From Megachile rotundata (Eukaryota; Arthropoda; Insecta; Hymenoptera; Megachilidae), in NCBI RefSeq assembly GCF_050947335.1, contig NW_027473329.1:1550001-1614000 (forward strand): DNA of 64,000 bases, read 5' to 3'. A program made the position numbers and the translations under genes. The notes below the pieces were generated by a model. It was not told the DNA's origin. It was given only the letters and a program-made list of their open reading frames with translations, and did no database searches. Below are positions 38,739 through 50,338 of this stretch, one piece after another (position 1 is the stretch's first letter; every line of letters begins with the position of its first letter).

Positions 38739-38858
38739 GACCGTGATTCTGTGACCGTGATTGTGTGACCGTGATTGTGTGACCCTGATTGTGTGACCGT
38801 GATAGTGTGACCGTGAATGTGTGACTGCGTGATTCTGATTGCGTGATTATGCTGCGTG
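38739..38858 (+). repeat. Type E island
   Basis: Copy of 32,062 at offset 6,677, with the same GATTATGCTGCG and four GATC units. Confidence 0.88.
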
Positions 38859-41800
38859 ATTGTGTGATTGTGTGATTGTGTGATGGAGTGATTGTGTGAT
38901 TGTGTGAATGTGTGATTGTGTGATCGTGTGATCGTGTGATCGTGTGATCGTGTGATTGTGTGATGGTGTGATTGTGTGATTGTGATTGTGTGATTGTGAT
39001 TGTGTGATTGTGATTGTGTGATTGTGATTGTGTGATTGTGTGATTGTGATTGTGTGATTGTGATTGTGTGATTGTGATTGTGTGATGGTGTGATTAGGTG
39101 ATTGTGTGATTGTGTGATTGTGTGATTGTGTGATTGTGTGATTGTGTGATTGTGTGATTGTGTGATTGTGTGATTGTGTGATTGTGTGATTGTGTAATTG
39201 TGATTGTGCGATTGTGATTGTGTGATTGTGATTGTGTGATTGTGGTTGTGTGATTGTGATTGTGTGATTGTGATTGTGTGATTGTGTGATTGTGTGATTG
39301 TGTGATTGTGTGATTGTGTGATTGTGTGATTGTGTGATTGTGTAATTGTGTGATTGTGTGTTTGTGTGATTGTGTAATTGTGATTGTGCGATTGTGATTG
39401 TGTGATTGTGTGATTGTGTGATTGTGTGATTGTGCGTTTGTGTGCTTGTGTGATTGTGATTGTGTGATTGTGATTGTGTGATTGTGATTGTGTGATTGTG
39501 ATTGTGTGATTGTGATTGTGTGATTGTGATTGTGTGATTGTGATTGTGTGATTGTGACTGTGTGATTGTGTGTGTGTGTGATTGTGTCATTGTGTCATTG
39601 TGTCATTGTGTCATTGTGTGATTGTGTGGTTGTGTGATTGTGTGATTGTGTGATTGTGTGATTGTGTGATCGTGATTGTGTGATCGTGATTGTGTGATCG
39701 TGATTGTGTGATTGTGTGATTGTGTGATTGTGTAATTGTGATTGTGTGATTGTGATTGTGTGATTGAGTGATTGTGTGATTGTGTGATTGTGTGATTGTG
39801 TGATTGTGTGATTGTGTGATTGTGTGATTGTGTGATTGTGTAATTGTGATTGTGTGATTGTGTGATTGTGTGATTGTGTGATTGTGTGATTGTGTGATTG
39901 TGTGATTGTGTTATTGTGATTGTGTGATTGTGATTGTGCGATTGTGACTGTGTGACTGTGTGAGTGTGTGATTGTGTGCTTGTGTGATTGTGTTTTTGTG
40001 AGATTGTGTGATTGTGTGATTAGGTGATTGTGTGATTGTGTGATTGTGTGATTGTGTGATTGTGTGATTGTGTGATTGTGTGATTGTGTGATTGTGTGAT
40101 TGTGTGATTGTGTGATTGTGTGATTGTGTGATTGTGTGATTGTGTGATTGTGTGATTGTGTGATTGTGATTGTGTGATTGTGATTGTGTGATTGTGATTG
40201 TGTGATTGTGATTGTGTGATTGTGATTGTGTGATTGTGACTGTGTGATTGTGTGAGTGTGTGATTGTGTGATTGAGTGATTGTGTGCTTGTGTGATTGTG
40301 TGGTTGTGAGATTGTGTGATTGTGTGATTAGGTGATTGTGTGATTGTGTGATTGTGTGATTGTGTGATTGTGTGATTGTGTAATTGTGTGATTGTGTGCT
40401 TGTGTGATTGTGTAATTGTGATTGTGCGATTGTGATTGTGTGATTGTGTGATTGTGTGATTGTGTGATTGTGTGATTGTGAGATTGTGCGTTTGTGTGCT
40501 TGTGTGATTGTGATTGTGTGATTGTGATTGTGTGATTGTGATTGTGATTGTGTGATTGTGACTGTGTGATTGTGTGTGTGTGATTGTGTGATTGTGTCAT
40601 TGTGTGATTGTGTGGTTGTGTGATTGTGTGATTGTGTGCATGTGTGATTGTGTGATTAGGTGATTGTGTGATTGTGTGATTGTGTGATTGTGTGATTGTG
40701 TGATTGTGTGATTGTGTGATTGTGTGATTGTGTGATTGAGTGATTGTGTGATTGTGTGATTGTGTGATTGTGTGATTGTGTGATTGTGTGATTGTGTGAT
40801 TGTGTAATTGTGATTGTGTGATTGTGTGATTGTGTGATTGTGTGATTGTGTGATTGTGTGATTGAGTGATTGTGTGCTTGTGTGATTGTGTTTTTGTGAG
40901 ATTGTGTGATTGTGTGATTGTGTGATTGTGTGATTGTGTGATTGTGTGATTGTGTGATTGTGTGATTGTGTGATGGTGTAATTGTGATTGTGCGATTGTG
41001 ATTGTGTGATTGTGATTGTGTGATTGTGATTGTGTGATTGTGATTGTGTGATTGTGATTGTGTGATTGTGATTGTGTGATTGTGATTGTGTGATTGTGAC
41101 TGTGTGATTGTGTGAGTGTGTTATTGTGTGATTGAGTGATTGTGTGCTTGTGTGATTGTGTTTTTATGAGATTGCGTGATTGTGTGATTAGGTGATTGTG
41201 TGATTGTGTGATTGTGTGATTGTGTGATTGTGTGATTGTGTGATTGTGTGATTGTGTGATTGTGTGATTGTGTAATTGTGATTGTGCGATTGTGATTGTG
41301 TGATTGTGTGATTGTGTGATTGTGTGATTGTGTGATTGTGTGATTGTGAGATTGTGTGTTTGTGTGCTTGTGTGATTGTGTGATTGTGATTGTGTGATTG
41401 TGATTGTGTTATTGTGATTGTGTGATTATGGTTGTGTGATTATGGTTGTGTCATTGTGATTGTGTGATTGTGATTGTGTGATTGTGATTGTGTGATTGTG
41501 ATTGTGTGATTGTGATTGTGTGATTGTGATTGTGTGATTGTGACTGTGTGATTGTGTGATTGTGTGATTGTGTGATTGTGTGATTGTGTGATTGTGTGAT
41601 TGTGTGATTGTGAGATTGTGTGATTGTGTGATTGTGTGCTTGTGTGATTGTGTTTTTGTGAGATTGTGTGATTGTGTGATTGTGTGATTGTGTGATTGTG
41701 TGATTGTGTGATTGTGTGATTGTGTGATTGTGTGATTGTGTGATTGTGTAATTGTGAGATTGTGTGATTGTGTGATTGTGTGATTGTGTGATTGTGTGAT

Positions 41801-42410
41801 TGTGTGGTGGTGTAATTGTGATTGTGCGATTGTGATTGTGTGATTGTGATTGTGTGATTGTGATTGTGTGATTGTGATTGTGTGATTGTGATTGTGTGAT
41901 TGTGATTGTGTGATTGTGACTGTGTGATTGTGTGAGTGTGTGATTGTGTGATTGAGTGATTGTGTGATTGAGTGATTGTGTGCTTGTGTGATTGTGTGGT
42001 TGTGAGATTGTGTGATTGTGTGATTGTGTGATTGTGTGATTGTGTGATTGTGTGATTGTGTGATTGTGTGATTGTGTGATTGTGTGATTGTGTGATTGTG
42101 TGATTGCGTGATTGTGTGATTGTGTGATTGTGTGATTGTGTAATTGTGATTGTGCGATTGTGATTGTGTGATTGTGTGATTGTGTGATTGTGTGATTGTG
42201 TGATTGTGTGATTGTGTGATTGTGTGATTGTGTGATTGTGAGATTGTGTGTTTGTGTGCTTGTGTGATTGTGTGATTGTGTGATTGTGTGATTGTGTGAT
42301 TGTGTGATTGTGTGATTGTGTGATTGTGTGATTGTGTGATTGTGTGACTGAGTGATTGTGTGACTGTGTGATTGGGTGACTGTGTGATTGAGAGACTGTG
42401 TGATTGTGTG

Positions 42411-42767
42411 ACCATGATTGTGTGACCGTGATTGTGTGACCGATTGTGTGACCGTGATTGTGTGACCGTGATTGTGTCATCGTGATTGTGTGATCGTGAT
42501 TGTGGGTCCGTGATTGAGTGACCGTGATTGAGTGACCGTGATTGAGTGACCGTGATTGTGTGACCGTGATTGTGTGACCGTGATTGTGTGACCGTGATTG
42601 TGTAACCGTGGTTGTGTGACCGTCATTGTGTGACCGTGATTGTGTGACCGTGATAGTGTGACCGTGAATGTGTGAATGCGTGATTGTGATTGCGTGATTG
42701 TGTGATTGTGTGATCGTGTGATCGTGTGATCGTGTGATTGTGTGATCGTGTGATCGTGTGATCGTGT
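42411..42767 (+). repeat. Type A island, GATC three-plus-three form
   Basis: Copy of the 36,000 island at offset 6,411. Downstream, GTATGATTCCG replaces GGATGATTCCG. Confidence 0.88.
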
Positions 42768-43247
42768 GATTGTGTGATTGTGTGATTGTGATTGTGTGAC
42801 TCTGATTGTGTGATTGTGATTTCGTGATTGTGATTGTGTGATTGTGATTGTGTGATTGTGACTATGTGATTGTGTGAGTGTGTGATTGTGTGATTGTGTG
42901 ATTGTGTGATTGTGTGGTTGTGTGATTGTGTGATTGAGTGATTGTGTGCTTGTGTGATTGTATGATTCCGTGATTGTGTGATTGTGTGATTGTGTAATTC
43001 TGATTGAGTGATTGTGATTGTGTGATTGTGTGATTGTGTGATTGTGTGATTGTGTGATTGTGTGATTGTGTGATTGTGTGATTGTGTGATTGTGTGATTG
43101 TGTGATTGTGTGATTGTGTGATTGTGTGATTGTGTGATTGTGTGATTGTGTGATTGTGTGATTGTGTGATTGTGTGATTGTGTGATTGTGATTGTGCGAT
43201 TGTGATTGTGTGATTGTGTGATTGTGTGATTGTGTGATTGTGTGATT

Positions 43248-43464
43248 GTGATTGTGTGATTGTGATTGTGTGATTGTGATTGTGTGATTGTGATTGTGTG
43301 ATTGTGATTGTGTGATTGTGATTGTGTGATTGTGATTGTGTGATTGTGATTGTGTGATTGTGATTGTGTGATTGTGATTGTGTGATTGTGATTGTGTGAT
43401 TGTGATTGTGTGATTGTGATTGTGTGATTGTGATAGTGTGATTGTGATTGTGTGATTGTGAATG
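43248..43464 (+). repeat. 14-bp tract with GATAGTG mark
   Basis: Same tract in the next higher-order copy. This tract and the flanking 8-bp run are together 52 bp longer, a sum of whole units. Confidence 0.88.
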
Positions 43465-43925
43465 TGTGATTGTGATTGTGTGATTGTGATTGTGTGACTG
43501 TGATTGTGTGATTGTGATTGTGCGATTGTGATTGTGTGATTGTGACTGTGTGATTGTGTGAGTGTGTGATTGTGTAATTGAGTGATTATGTGCTTGTGTG
43601 ATTGTGTGGTTGTGAGATTGTGTGATTGTGTGATTAGGTGATTGTGTGATTGTGTGATTGTGTGATTGTGTGATTGTGTGATTAGGTGATTGTGTGATTG
43701 TGTGATTGTGTGATTGTGTGATTGTGTGATTGTGATTGTGCGATTGTGATTGTGTGATTGTGTGATTGTGTTATTGTGATTGTGCGATTGTGATTGTGTG
43801 ATTGTGTGATTGTGTGATTGTGTGATTGTGAGGTTGTGTGATTGTGTGCTTGTGTGATTGTGTGATTGTGATTGTGTGATTGTGTGACTGTGTGATTGTG
43901 TGATTGTGTGATTGTGTGGTTGTGG

Positions 43926-44060
43926 GACCGTGATTGTGTGACCGTGATTGTGTGATCGTGATTGTGTGATCGTGATTGTGTGATCGTGTTAGTGTGACCG
44001 TGAATGTGTGATTGCGTGATTGTGATTGCGTGATTGCGATTGCGTGATTGTGATTGCGTG
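43926..44060 (+). repeat. Type C island, GTGGGACCG form
   Basis: The first unit reads GTGGGACCG and there are three GATC units, one more than usual. The form is shared with 54,548 and 62,258. Confidence 0.87.
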
Positions 44061-44507
44061 ATTGTGTGATTGTGTGATTGTGTGATTGTGTGATGGTGTG
44101 ATTAGGTGATTGTGTGATTGTGTGATTGTGTGATTGTGTGATTGTGTGATTGTGTGGTTGTGTGATTGTGTGATTGTGTGATTGTGTGCTAGTGTGATTG
44201 TATAATTGTGATTGTGCGATTGTGATTGTGTGATTGTGATTGTGTGATTGTGGTTGTGTGATTGTGATTGTGTGATTGTGATTGTGTGATTGTGATTGTG
44301 TGATTGTGACTGTGTGATTGTGTGAGTGTGTGATTGTGTGATTGAGTGATTGTGTGCTTGTGTGATTGTGTGGTTGTGAGATTGTGTGATTGTGTGATTA
44401 GGTGATTGTGTGATTGTGTGATTGTGTGATTGTGCGATTGTGCGATTGTGTGATTGTGTGATTGTGTGATTGTGTGATTGTGTGATTGTGTGATTGTGTG
44501 GTTGTGT

Positions 44508-44808
44508 GACCGTGATTGTGTGACCGTGATTGTGTGACCGATTGTGTGACCGTGATTGTGTGACCGTGATTGTGTCATCGTGATTGTGTGATCGTGATTG
44601 TGGGCCCGTGATTGAGTGACCGTGATTGAGTGACCGTGATTGAGTGACCGTGATTGTGTGACCGTGATTGTGTGACCGTGATTGTGTGACCGTGATTGTG
44701 TGACCGTGGTTGTGTGACCGTGATTGTGTGACCGTGATTGTGTGACCGTGATAGTGTGACCGTGAATGTGTGACTGCGTGATTCTGATTGCGTGATTGTG
44801 ATTGCGTG
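44508..44808 (+). repeat. Type B island
   Basis: Full length with GATAGTG, and without GATTAAGTG. A GATTGACTG variant follows at 44,832. Confidence 0.88.
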
Positions 44809-45081
44809 ATAGTGTGATTGTGTGATTGTGTGATTGACTGATTGTGTGATTGTGTGATTGTGTGAATGTGTGATTGTGTGACCGTGATTGTGTGATTGTG
44901 TGATTGTGTGAGTGTGTGATTGTGTAATTGAGTGATTGTGTGCATGTGTGATTGTGTGATTAGGTGATTGTGTGATTGTGTGATTGTGTGATTGTGTGAT
45001 TGTGTGATTGTGTGATTGTGTGATTGTGTGATTGTGTGATTGTGTGATTGTGATTGTGTGATTGTGTGATTGTGTGGTTGT

Positions 45082-45158
45082 GCGATCGTGATTGTCTGAT
45101 CGTGATTGTGTGATCGTGATTGTGTGATCGTGATTGTGCGATTGCGTGCTTGTGACTG
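45082..45158 (+). repeat. Type D GATC ladder
   Basis: One GATC unit shorter than 3,773, so GTCTGATC comes second. Confidence 0.86.
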
Positions 45159-45599
45159 TGTGATTGTGTGACTGTGTGATTGTGTGATTGTGACTGTGTG
45201 ATTGTGTGATTGTGTGATTGTGTGATTGTGTGATTGTGTGATTGTGTGGTTGTGTGATTGTGTGATTGTGTGATTGTGTGCTAGTGTGATTGTATAATTG
45301 TGATTGTGCGATTGTGATTGTGTGATTGTGATTGTGTGATTGTGGTTGTGTGATTGTGATTGTGTGATTGTGATTGTGTGATTGTGATTGTGTGATTGTG
45401 ACTGTGTGATTGTGTGAGTGTGTGATTGTGTGATTGAGTGATTGTGTGCTTGTGTGATTGTGTGGTTGTGAGATTGTGTGATTGTGTGATTAGGTGATTG
45501 TGTGATTGTGTGATTGTGTGATTGTGTGATTGTGCGATTGTGTGATTGTGTGATTGTGTGATTGTGTGATTGTGTGATTGTGTGATTGTGTGGTTGTGT

Positions 45600-45900
45600 G
45601 ACCGTGATTGTGTGACCGTGATTGTGTGACCGATTGTGTGACCGTGATTGTGTGACCGTGATTGTGTCATCGTGATTGTGTGATCGTGATTGTGGGCCCG
45701 TGATTGAGTGACCGTGATTGAGTGACCGTGATTGAGTGACCGTGATTGTGTGACCGTGATTGAGTGACCGTGATTGTGTGACCGTGATTGTGTGACCGTG
45801 GTTGTGTGACCGTGATTGTGTGACCGTGATTGTGTGACCGTGATAGTGTGACCGTGAATGTGTGACTGCGTGATTCTGATTGCGTGATTGTGATTGCGTG
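45600..45900 (+). repeat. Type B island
   Basis: The 1,092-bp duplicate of 44,508. One unit reads GATTGAGTGACCG (45,760) where the first copy has GATTGTGTGACCG. Confidence 0.89.
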
Positions 45901-46165
45901 ATAGTGTGATTGTGTGATTGTGTGATTGAGTGATTGTGTGATTGTGTGATTGTGTGAATGTGTGATTGTGTGACCGTGATTGTGTGATTGTGTGATTGTG
46001 TGAGTGTGTGATTGTGTAATTGAGTGATTGTGTGCATGTGTGATTGTGTGATTAGGTGATTGTGTGATTGTGTGATTGTGTGATTGTGTGATTGTGTGAT
46101 TGTGTGATTGTGTGATTGTGTGATTGTGTGATTGTGATTGTGTGATTGTGTGATTGTGTGGTTGT

Positions 46166-46242
46166 GCGATCGTGATTGTCTGATCGTGATTGTGTGATCG
46201 TGATTGTGTGATCGTGATTGTGCGATTGCGTGCTTGTGACTG
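46166..46242 (+). repeat. Type D GATC ladder
   Basis: Duplicate of 45,082 at 1,084 bp. Confidence 0.87.
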
Positions 46243-46649
46243 TGTGATTGTGTGACTGTGTGATTGTGTGATTGTGACTGTGTGATTGTGTGATTGTGTG
46301 ATAGTGTGATTGTGTGATTGTGTGATTGTGTGATTGTGTGATTGTGTGATTGTGTGATTGTGTGATTGTGTGATTGTGTGATTGTGTGATTGTGTGATTG
46401 AGTGATTGTGTGATTGTGTGATTGTGTGAATGTGTGATTGTGTGACCGTGATTGTGTGATTGTGTGATTGTGTGATTGTGTGATTTTGTGATTGTGTGAT
46501 TGTGTGATTGTGTGATTGTGTGATTGTGTGATTGTGTGATTGTGTGATTGTGTGATTGTGTGATTGTGTGATTGTGTGATTGTGTGACTGAGTGATTGTG
46601 TGACTGAGTGATTGTGTGATTGCGTGATAGTGTGATTGTGTGGTTGTGT

Positions 46650-46738
46650 GACCGTGATTGTGTGATCGTGATTGTGTGATCGTGATTGTGTGATCGTGAT
46701 TGTGTGATCGTGATTGTGTGATTGCGTGCTTGTGACTG
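46650..46738 (+). repeat. D-like ladder starting GACC
   Basis: Copy of 8,328 with one fewer GATC unit. Confidence 0.85.
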
Positions 46739-46882
46739 TGTGATTGTGTGACTGTGTGATTGTGTGATTGTGATTGTGTGATTGTGATTGTGTGATTGTG
46801 TGATTGTGTGATTGTGTGACTGAGTGATTGTGTGACTGTGTGACTGTGTGACTGTGTGATTGAGGAACTGTGTGATTGTGTG

Positions 46883-47007
46883 ACCATGATTGTGTGACCG
46901 TGATTGTGTGACCGATTGTGTGACCGTGATAGTGTGACCGTGAATGTGTGAATGCGTGATTGTGATTGCGTGATTGTGATTCCGTGATTGTGTGATTGTG
47001 TGATCGT
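46883..47007 (+). repeat. Type A' island (deleted A)
   Basis: Same deletion as 8,569, with one GATC unit after it. Confidence 0.85.
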
Positions 47008-47041
47008 GTGATTGTGTGATTGTGTGATTGTGTGGTTGTGT

Positions 47042-47105
47042 GACCGTGATTGTGTGACCGTGATTGTGTGATCGTGATTGTGTGATCGTGATTGTGTGAT
47101 CGTGA
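47042..47105 (+). repeat. Type F-like string, five units
   Basis: Copy of 8,728, including the doubled hexamer after it. Confidence 0.82.
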
Positions 47106-47287
47106 TTGTGATTGTGTGATTGTGTGATTGTGTGATTGTGTGATTGTGTGATTGTGTGATTGTGTGATTGTGTGATTGTGTGATTGTGTGATTGTGTGAT
47201 TGTGTGATTGTGTGATTGTGTGATTGTGTGATTGTGTGATTGTGTGATTGTGTGATTGTGTGATTGTGGGATTGTGTGATTGTGTGA

Positions 47288-47475
47288 TTGTGATTGTGTG
47301 ATTGTGATTGTGTGATTGTGATTGTGTGATTGTGATTGTGTGATTGTGATTGTGTGATTGTGATTGTGTGATTGTGATTGTGTGATTGTGATTGTGTGAT
47401 TGTGATTGTGTGATTGTGATTGTGTGATTGTGATTGTGTGATTGTGATTGTGTGATTGTGATTGTGTGATTGTGA
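47288..47475 (+). repeat. 14-bp tract, about 13 units
   Basis: Preceded by GTGGGATT and ended by GTGAATGTG, like 10,526. It has no GATAGTG mark. Confidence 0.88.
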
Positions 47476-47855
47476 ATGTGTGATTGTGATTGTGTGATTG
47501 TGATTGTGTGACTGTGATTGTGTGATTGTGATTGTGCGATTGTGATTGTGTGATTGTGACTGTGTGATTGTGTGAGTGTGTGATTGTGTAATTGAGTGAT
47601 TATGTGCTTGTGTGATTGTGTGATTAGGTGATTGTGTGATTGTGTGATTGTGTGATTGTGTGATTAGGTGATTGTGTGATTGTGTGATTGTGTGATTGTG
47701 TGATTGTGTGATTGTGTGATTGTGTGATTGTGTGATTGTGTGATTGTGATTGTGCGATTGTGATTGTGTGATTGTGTGATTGTGTGAATGTGTGATTGTG
47801 AGGTTGTGTGATTGTGTGCTTGTGTGATTGTGTGATTGTGATTGTGTGATTGTGT

Positions 47856-48297
47856 GACTGTGTGATTGTGTGATTGTGTGATTGTGTGGTTGTGTGACCG
47901 TGATTGTGTGACCGTGATTGTGTGATCGTGATTGTGTGATCGTGTTAGTGTGACCGTGAATGTGTGATTGCGTGATTGTGATTGCGTGATTGCGATTGCG
48001 TGATTGTGATTGCGTGATTGTGTGATTGTGTGATTGTGTGATTGTGTGATGGTGTGATTAGGTGATTGTGTGATTGTGTGATTGTGTGATTGTGTGATTG
48101 TGTGATTGTGTGGTTGTGTGATTGTGTGATTGTTTGATTGTGTGCTTGTGTGATTGTATAATTGTGATTGTGCGATTGTGATTGTGTGATTGTGATTGTG
48201 TGATTGTGGTTGTGTGATTGTGATTGTGTGATTGTGATTGTGTGATTGTGATTGTGTGATTGTGATTGTGTGATTGTGACTGTGTGATTGTGTGAGT
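47856..48297 (+). repeat. About 438-bp cassette, copy 1 (separated)
   Basis: A cassette of GACTG unit, type C island, GATTAGG, GTTTGATT, GTATAATT and a 14-bp tract. Its GTTAG marker (47,944) is 702 bp from the next copy because about 260 bp lies between them. Confidence 0.86.
47896..48016 (+). repeat. Type C island
   Basis: GTTAGTG and GTGATTGCG form, in the first 438-bp cassette. Confidence 0.86.
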
Positions 48298-48557
48298 GTG
48301 TGATTGTGTGATTGTGCGATTGTGTGATTGTGTGATTGTGTGATTGTGTGATTGTGTGATTGTGTGATTGTGTGATTGTGCGATTGTGATTGTGTGATTG
48401 TGTGATTGTGTGAATGTGTGATTGTGAGGTTGTGTGATTGTGTGATTGTGATTGTGCGATTGTGATTGTGTGATTGTGTGATTGTGTGAATGTGTGATTG
48501 TGAGGTTGTGTGATTGTGTGCTTGTGTGATTGTGTGATTGTGATTGTGTGATTGTGT
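48298..48557 (+). repeat. Spacer with a 76-bp internal duplication
   Basis: Pure repeat between two 438-bp cassettes. A string with GTGCGATT, GTGAATGTG and GAGGTTG occurs twice, 76 bp apart (CGATT at 48,381 and 48,457), and a related one is near 47,757. It looks like a very local unequal exchange. Confidence 0.8.
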
Positions 48558-48995
48558 GACTGTGTGATTGTGTGATTGTGTGATTGTGTGGTTGTGTGAC
48601 CGTGATTGTGTGACCGTGATTGTGTGATCGTGATTGTGTGATCGTGTTAGTGTGACCGTGAATGTGTGATTGCGTGATTGTGATTGCGTGATTGCGATTG
48701 CGTGATTGTGATTGCGTGATTGTGTGATTGTGTGATTGTGTGATTGTGTGATGGTGTGATTAGGTGATTGTGTGATTGTGTGATTGTGTGATTGTGTGAT
48801 TGTGTGATTGTGTGGTTGTGTGATTGTGTGATTGTTTGATTGTGTGCTTGTGTGATTGTATAATTGTGATTGTGCGATTGTGATTGTGTGATTGTGATTG
48901 TGTGATTGTGGTTGTGTGATTGTGATTGTGTGATTGTGATTGTGTGATTGTGATTGTGTGATTGTGATTGTGTGATTGTGACTGTGTGATTGTGT
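48558..48995 (+). repeat. 438-bp cassette, copy 2
   Basis: GACTG at 48,558, type C island at 48,598 and GTTAG at 48,646 each recur exactly 438 bp later. The two copies show no length difference at these anchors. Confidence 0.9.
48598..48718 (+). repeat. Type C island
   Basis: Same form as 47,896, in the second 438-bp cassette. Confidence 0.87.
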
Positions 48996-49433
48996 GACTG
49001 TGTGATTGTGTGATTGTGTGATTGTGTGGTTGTGTGACCGTGATTGTGTGACCGTGATTGTGTGATCGTGATTGTGTGATCGTGTTAGTGTGACCGTGAA
49101 TGTGTGATTGCGTGATTGTGATTGCGTGATTGCGATTGCGTGATTGTGATTGCGTGATTGTGTGATTGTGTGATTGTGTGATTGTGTGATGGTGTGATTA
49201 GGTGATTGTGTGATTGTGTGATTGTGTGATTGTGTGATTGTGTGATTGTGTGGTTGTGTGATTGTGTGATTGTTTGATTGTGTGCTTGTGTGATTGTATA
49301 ATTGTGATTGTGCGATTGTGATTGTGTGATTGTGATTGTGTGATTGTGGTTGTGTGATTGTGATTGTGTGATTGTGATTGTGTGATTGTGATTGTGTGAT
49401 TGTGATTGTGTGATTGTGACTGTGTGATTGTGT
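48996..49433 (+). repeat. 438-bp cassette, copy 3
   Basis: Directly abuts copy 2. It ends where GTGTGAGTG replaces the GTGTGACTG that would open another copy. Confidence 0.9.
49036..49156 (+). repeat. Type C island
   Basis: Same form, 438 bp after the previous one. Confidence 0.87.
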
Positions 49434-50217
49434 GAGTGTGTGATTGTGTGATTGTGCGATTGTGTGATTGAGTGATTGTGTGATTGTGTGATTGTGTGAT
49501 TGTGTGATTGTGTGATTGTGTGATTGTGTGATTGTGTGATTGTGTAATTGTGATTGTGTGATTGTGTGATTGTGTGATTGTGTGATTGTGTGATTGTGTG
49601 ATTGTGTGATTGTGTTATTGTGATTGTGTGATTGTGATTGTGCGATTGTGACTGTGTGACTGTGTGAGTGTGTGATTGTGTGCTTGTGTGATTGTGTTTT
49701 TGTGAGATTGTGTGATTGTGTGATTAGGTGATTGTGTGATTGTGTGATTGTGTGATTGTGTGATTGTGTGATTGTGTGATTGTGTGATTGTGTGATTGTG
49801 TGATTGTGTGATTGTGTGATTGTGTGATTGTGTGATTGTGTGATTGTGTGATTGTGTGATTGTGTGATTGTGTGATTGTGTGATTGTGTGATTGTGTGAT
49901 TGTGTGATTGTGTGATTGTGTGATTGTGTAATTGTGATTGTGCGATTGTGATTGTGTGATTGTGTGATTGTGTGATTGTGAGGTTGTGTGATTGTGTGCT
50001 TGTGTGATTGTGTGATTGTGATTGTGTGATTGTGTGATTGTGTGATTGTGTGATTGTGTGATTGTGTGATTGTGTGATTGTGTGATTGTGTGATTGTGTG
50101 ATTGTGTGGTTGTGTGATTGTGTGATTGTGATTGTGTGATTGTGTGATTGTGTGATTGTGTGATTGTGTGATTGTGTGATTGTGTGATTGTGTGATTGTG
50201 TGATTGTGTGGTTGTGT

Positions 50218-50338
50218 GACCGTGATTGTGTGACCGTGATTGTGTGATCGTGATTGTGTGATCGTGTTAGTGTGACCGTGAATGTGTGAATGCGTGATTG
50301 TGATTGCGTGATTGCGATTGCGTGATTGTGATTGCGTG
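50218..50338 (+). repeat. Type C island
   Basis: GTGAATGCG form ending GCGTGCTTG, as at 13,834 and 28,656. Confidence 0.86.

Larger units (their letters stand above)
38215..44507 (+). repeat. Higher-order repeat copy, 6,293 bp
   Basis: The island order B, E, A, C matches the preceding copy, minus the F stub and about 278 bp near 40.97 kb. Anchors at its left end recur 6,293 bp downstream (GAGGTTG 37,537 to 43,830; GTCATCG 38,283 to 44,576). Anchors in 40.6-44.9 kb also recur at 51.0-55.5 kb with offsets of 10.4-10.7 kb. Confidence 0.9.
44508..45599 (+). repeat. 1,092-bp tandem duplication, first copy
   Basis: Markers repeat exactly 1,092 bp downstream: CTAG variant 44,189 to 45,281, GTCATCG 44,576 to 45,668, GTGCATG 44,942 to 46,034. 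The type D ladder repeats at 1,084 bp, one octamer fewer. The same duplication in 1,084-bp form occurs at 54,811/55,895 and 62,521/63,605, so it predates the 7.7-kb duplication. Confidence 0.92.
46390..47107 (+). repeat. D-like ladder plus A' cassette, copy 3
   Basis: The ACCATG anchor is at 46,883, offset 38,314 from 8,569. After the A' island it also keeps the F-like string of two GACC and three GATC units found at 8,728. It is therefore closer to copy 1 than to copy 2. Confidence 0.86.

Noticed and set aside
43989..46037. About 682-codon minus-strand open frame as a gene
   Set aside because: It spans the 1,092-bp tandem duplication and merely repeats its own sequence. No codon bias or unique region suggests coding.
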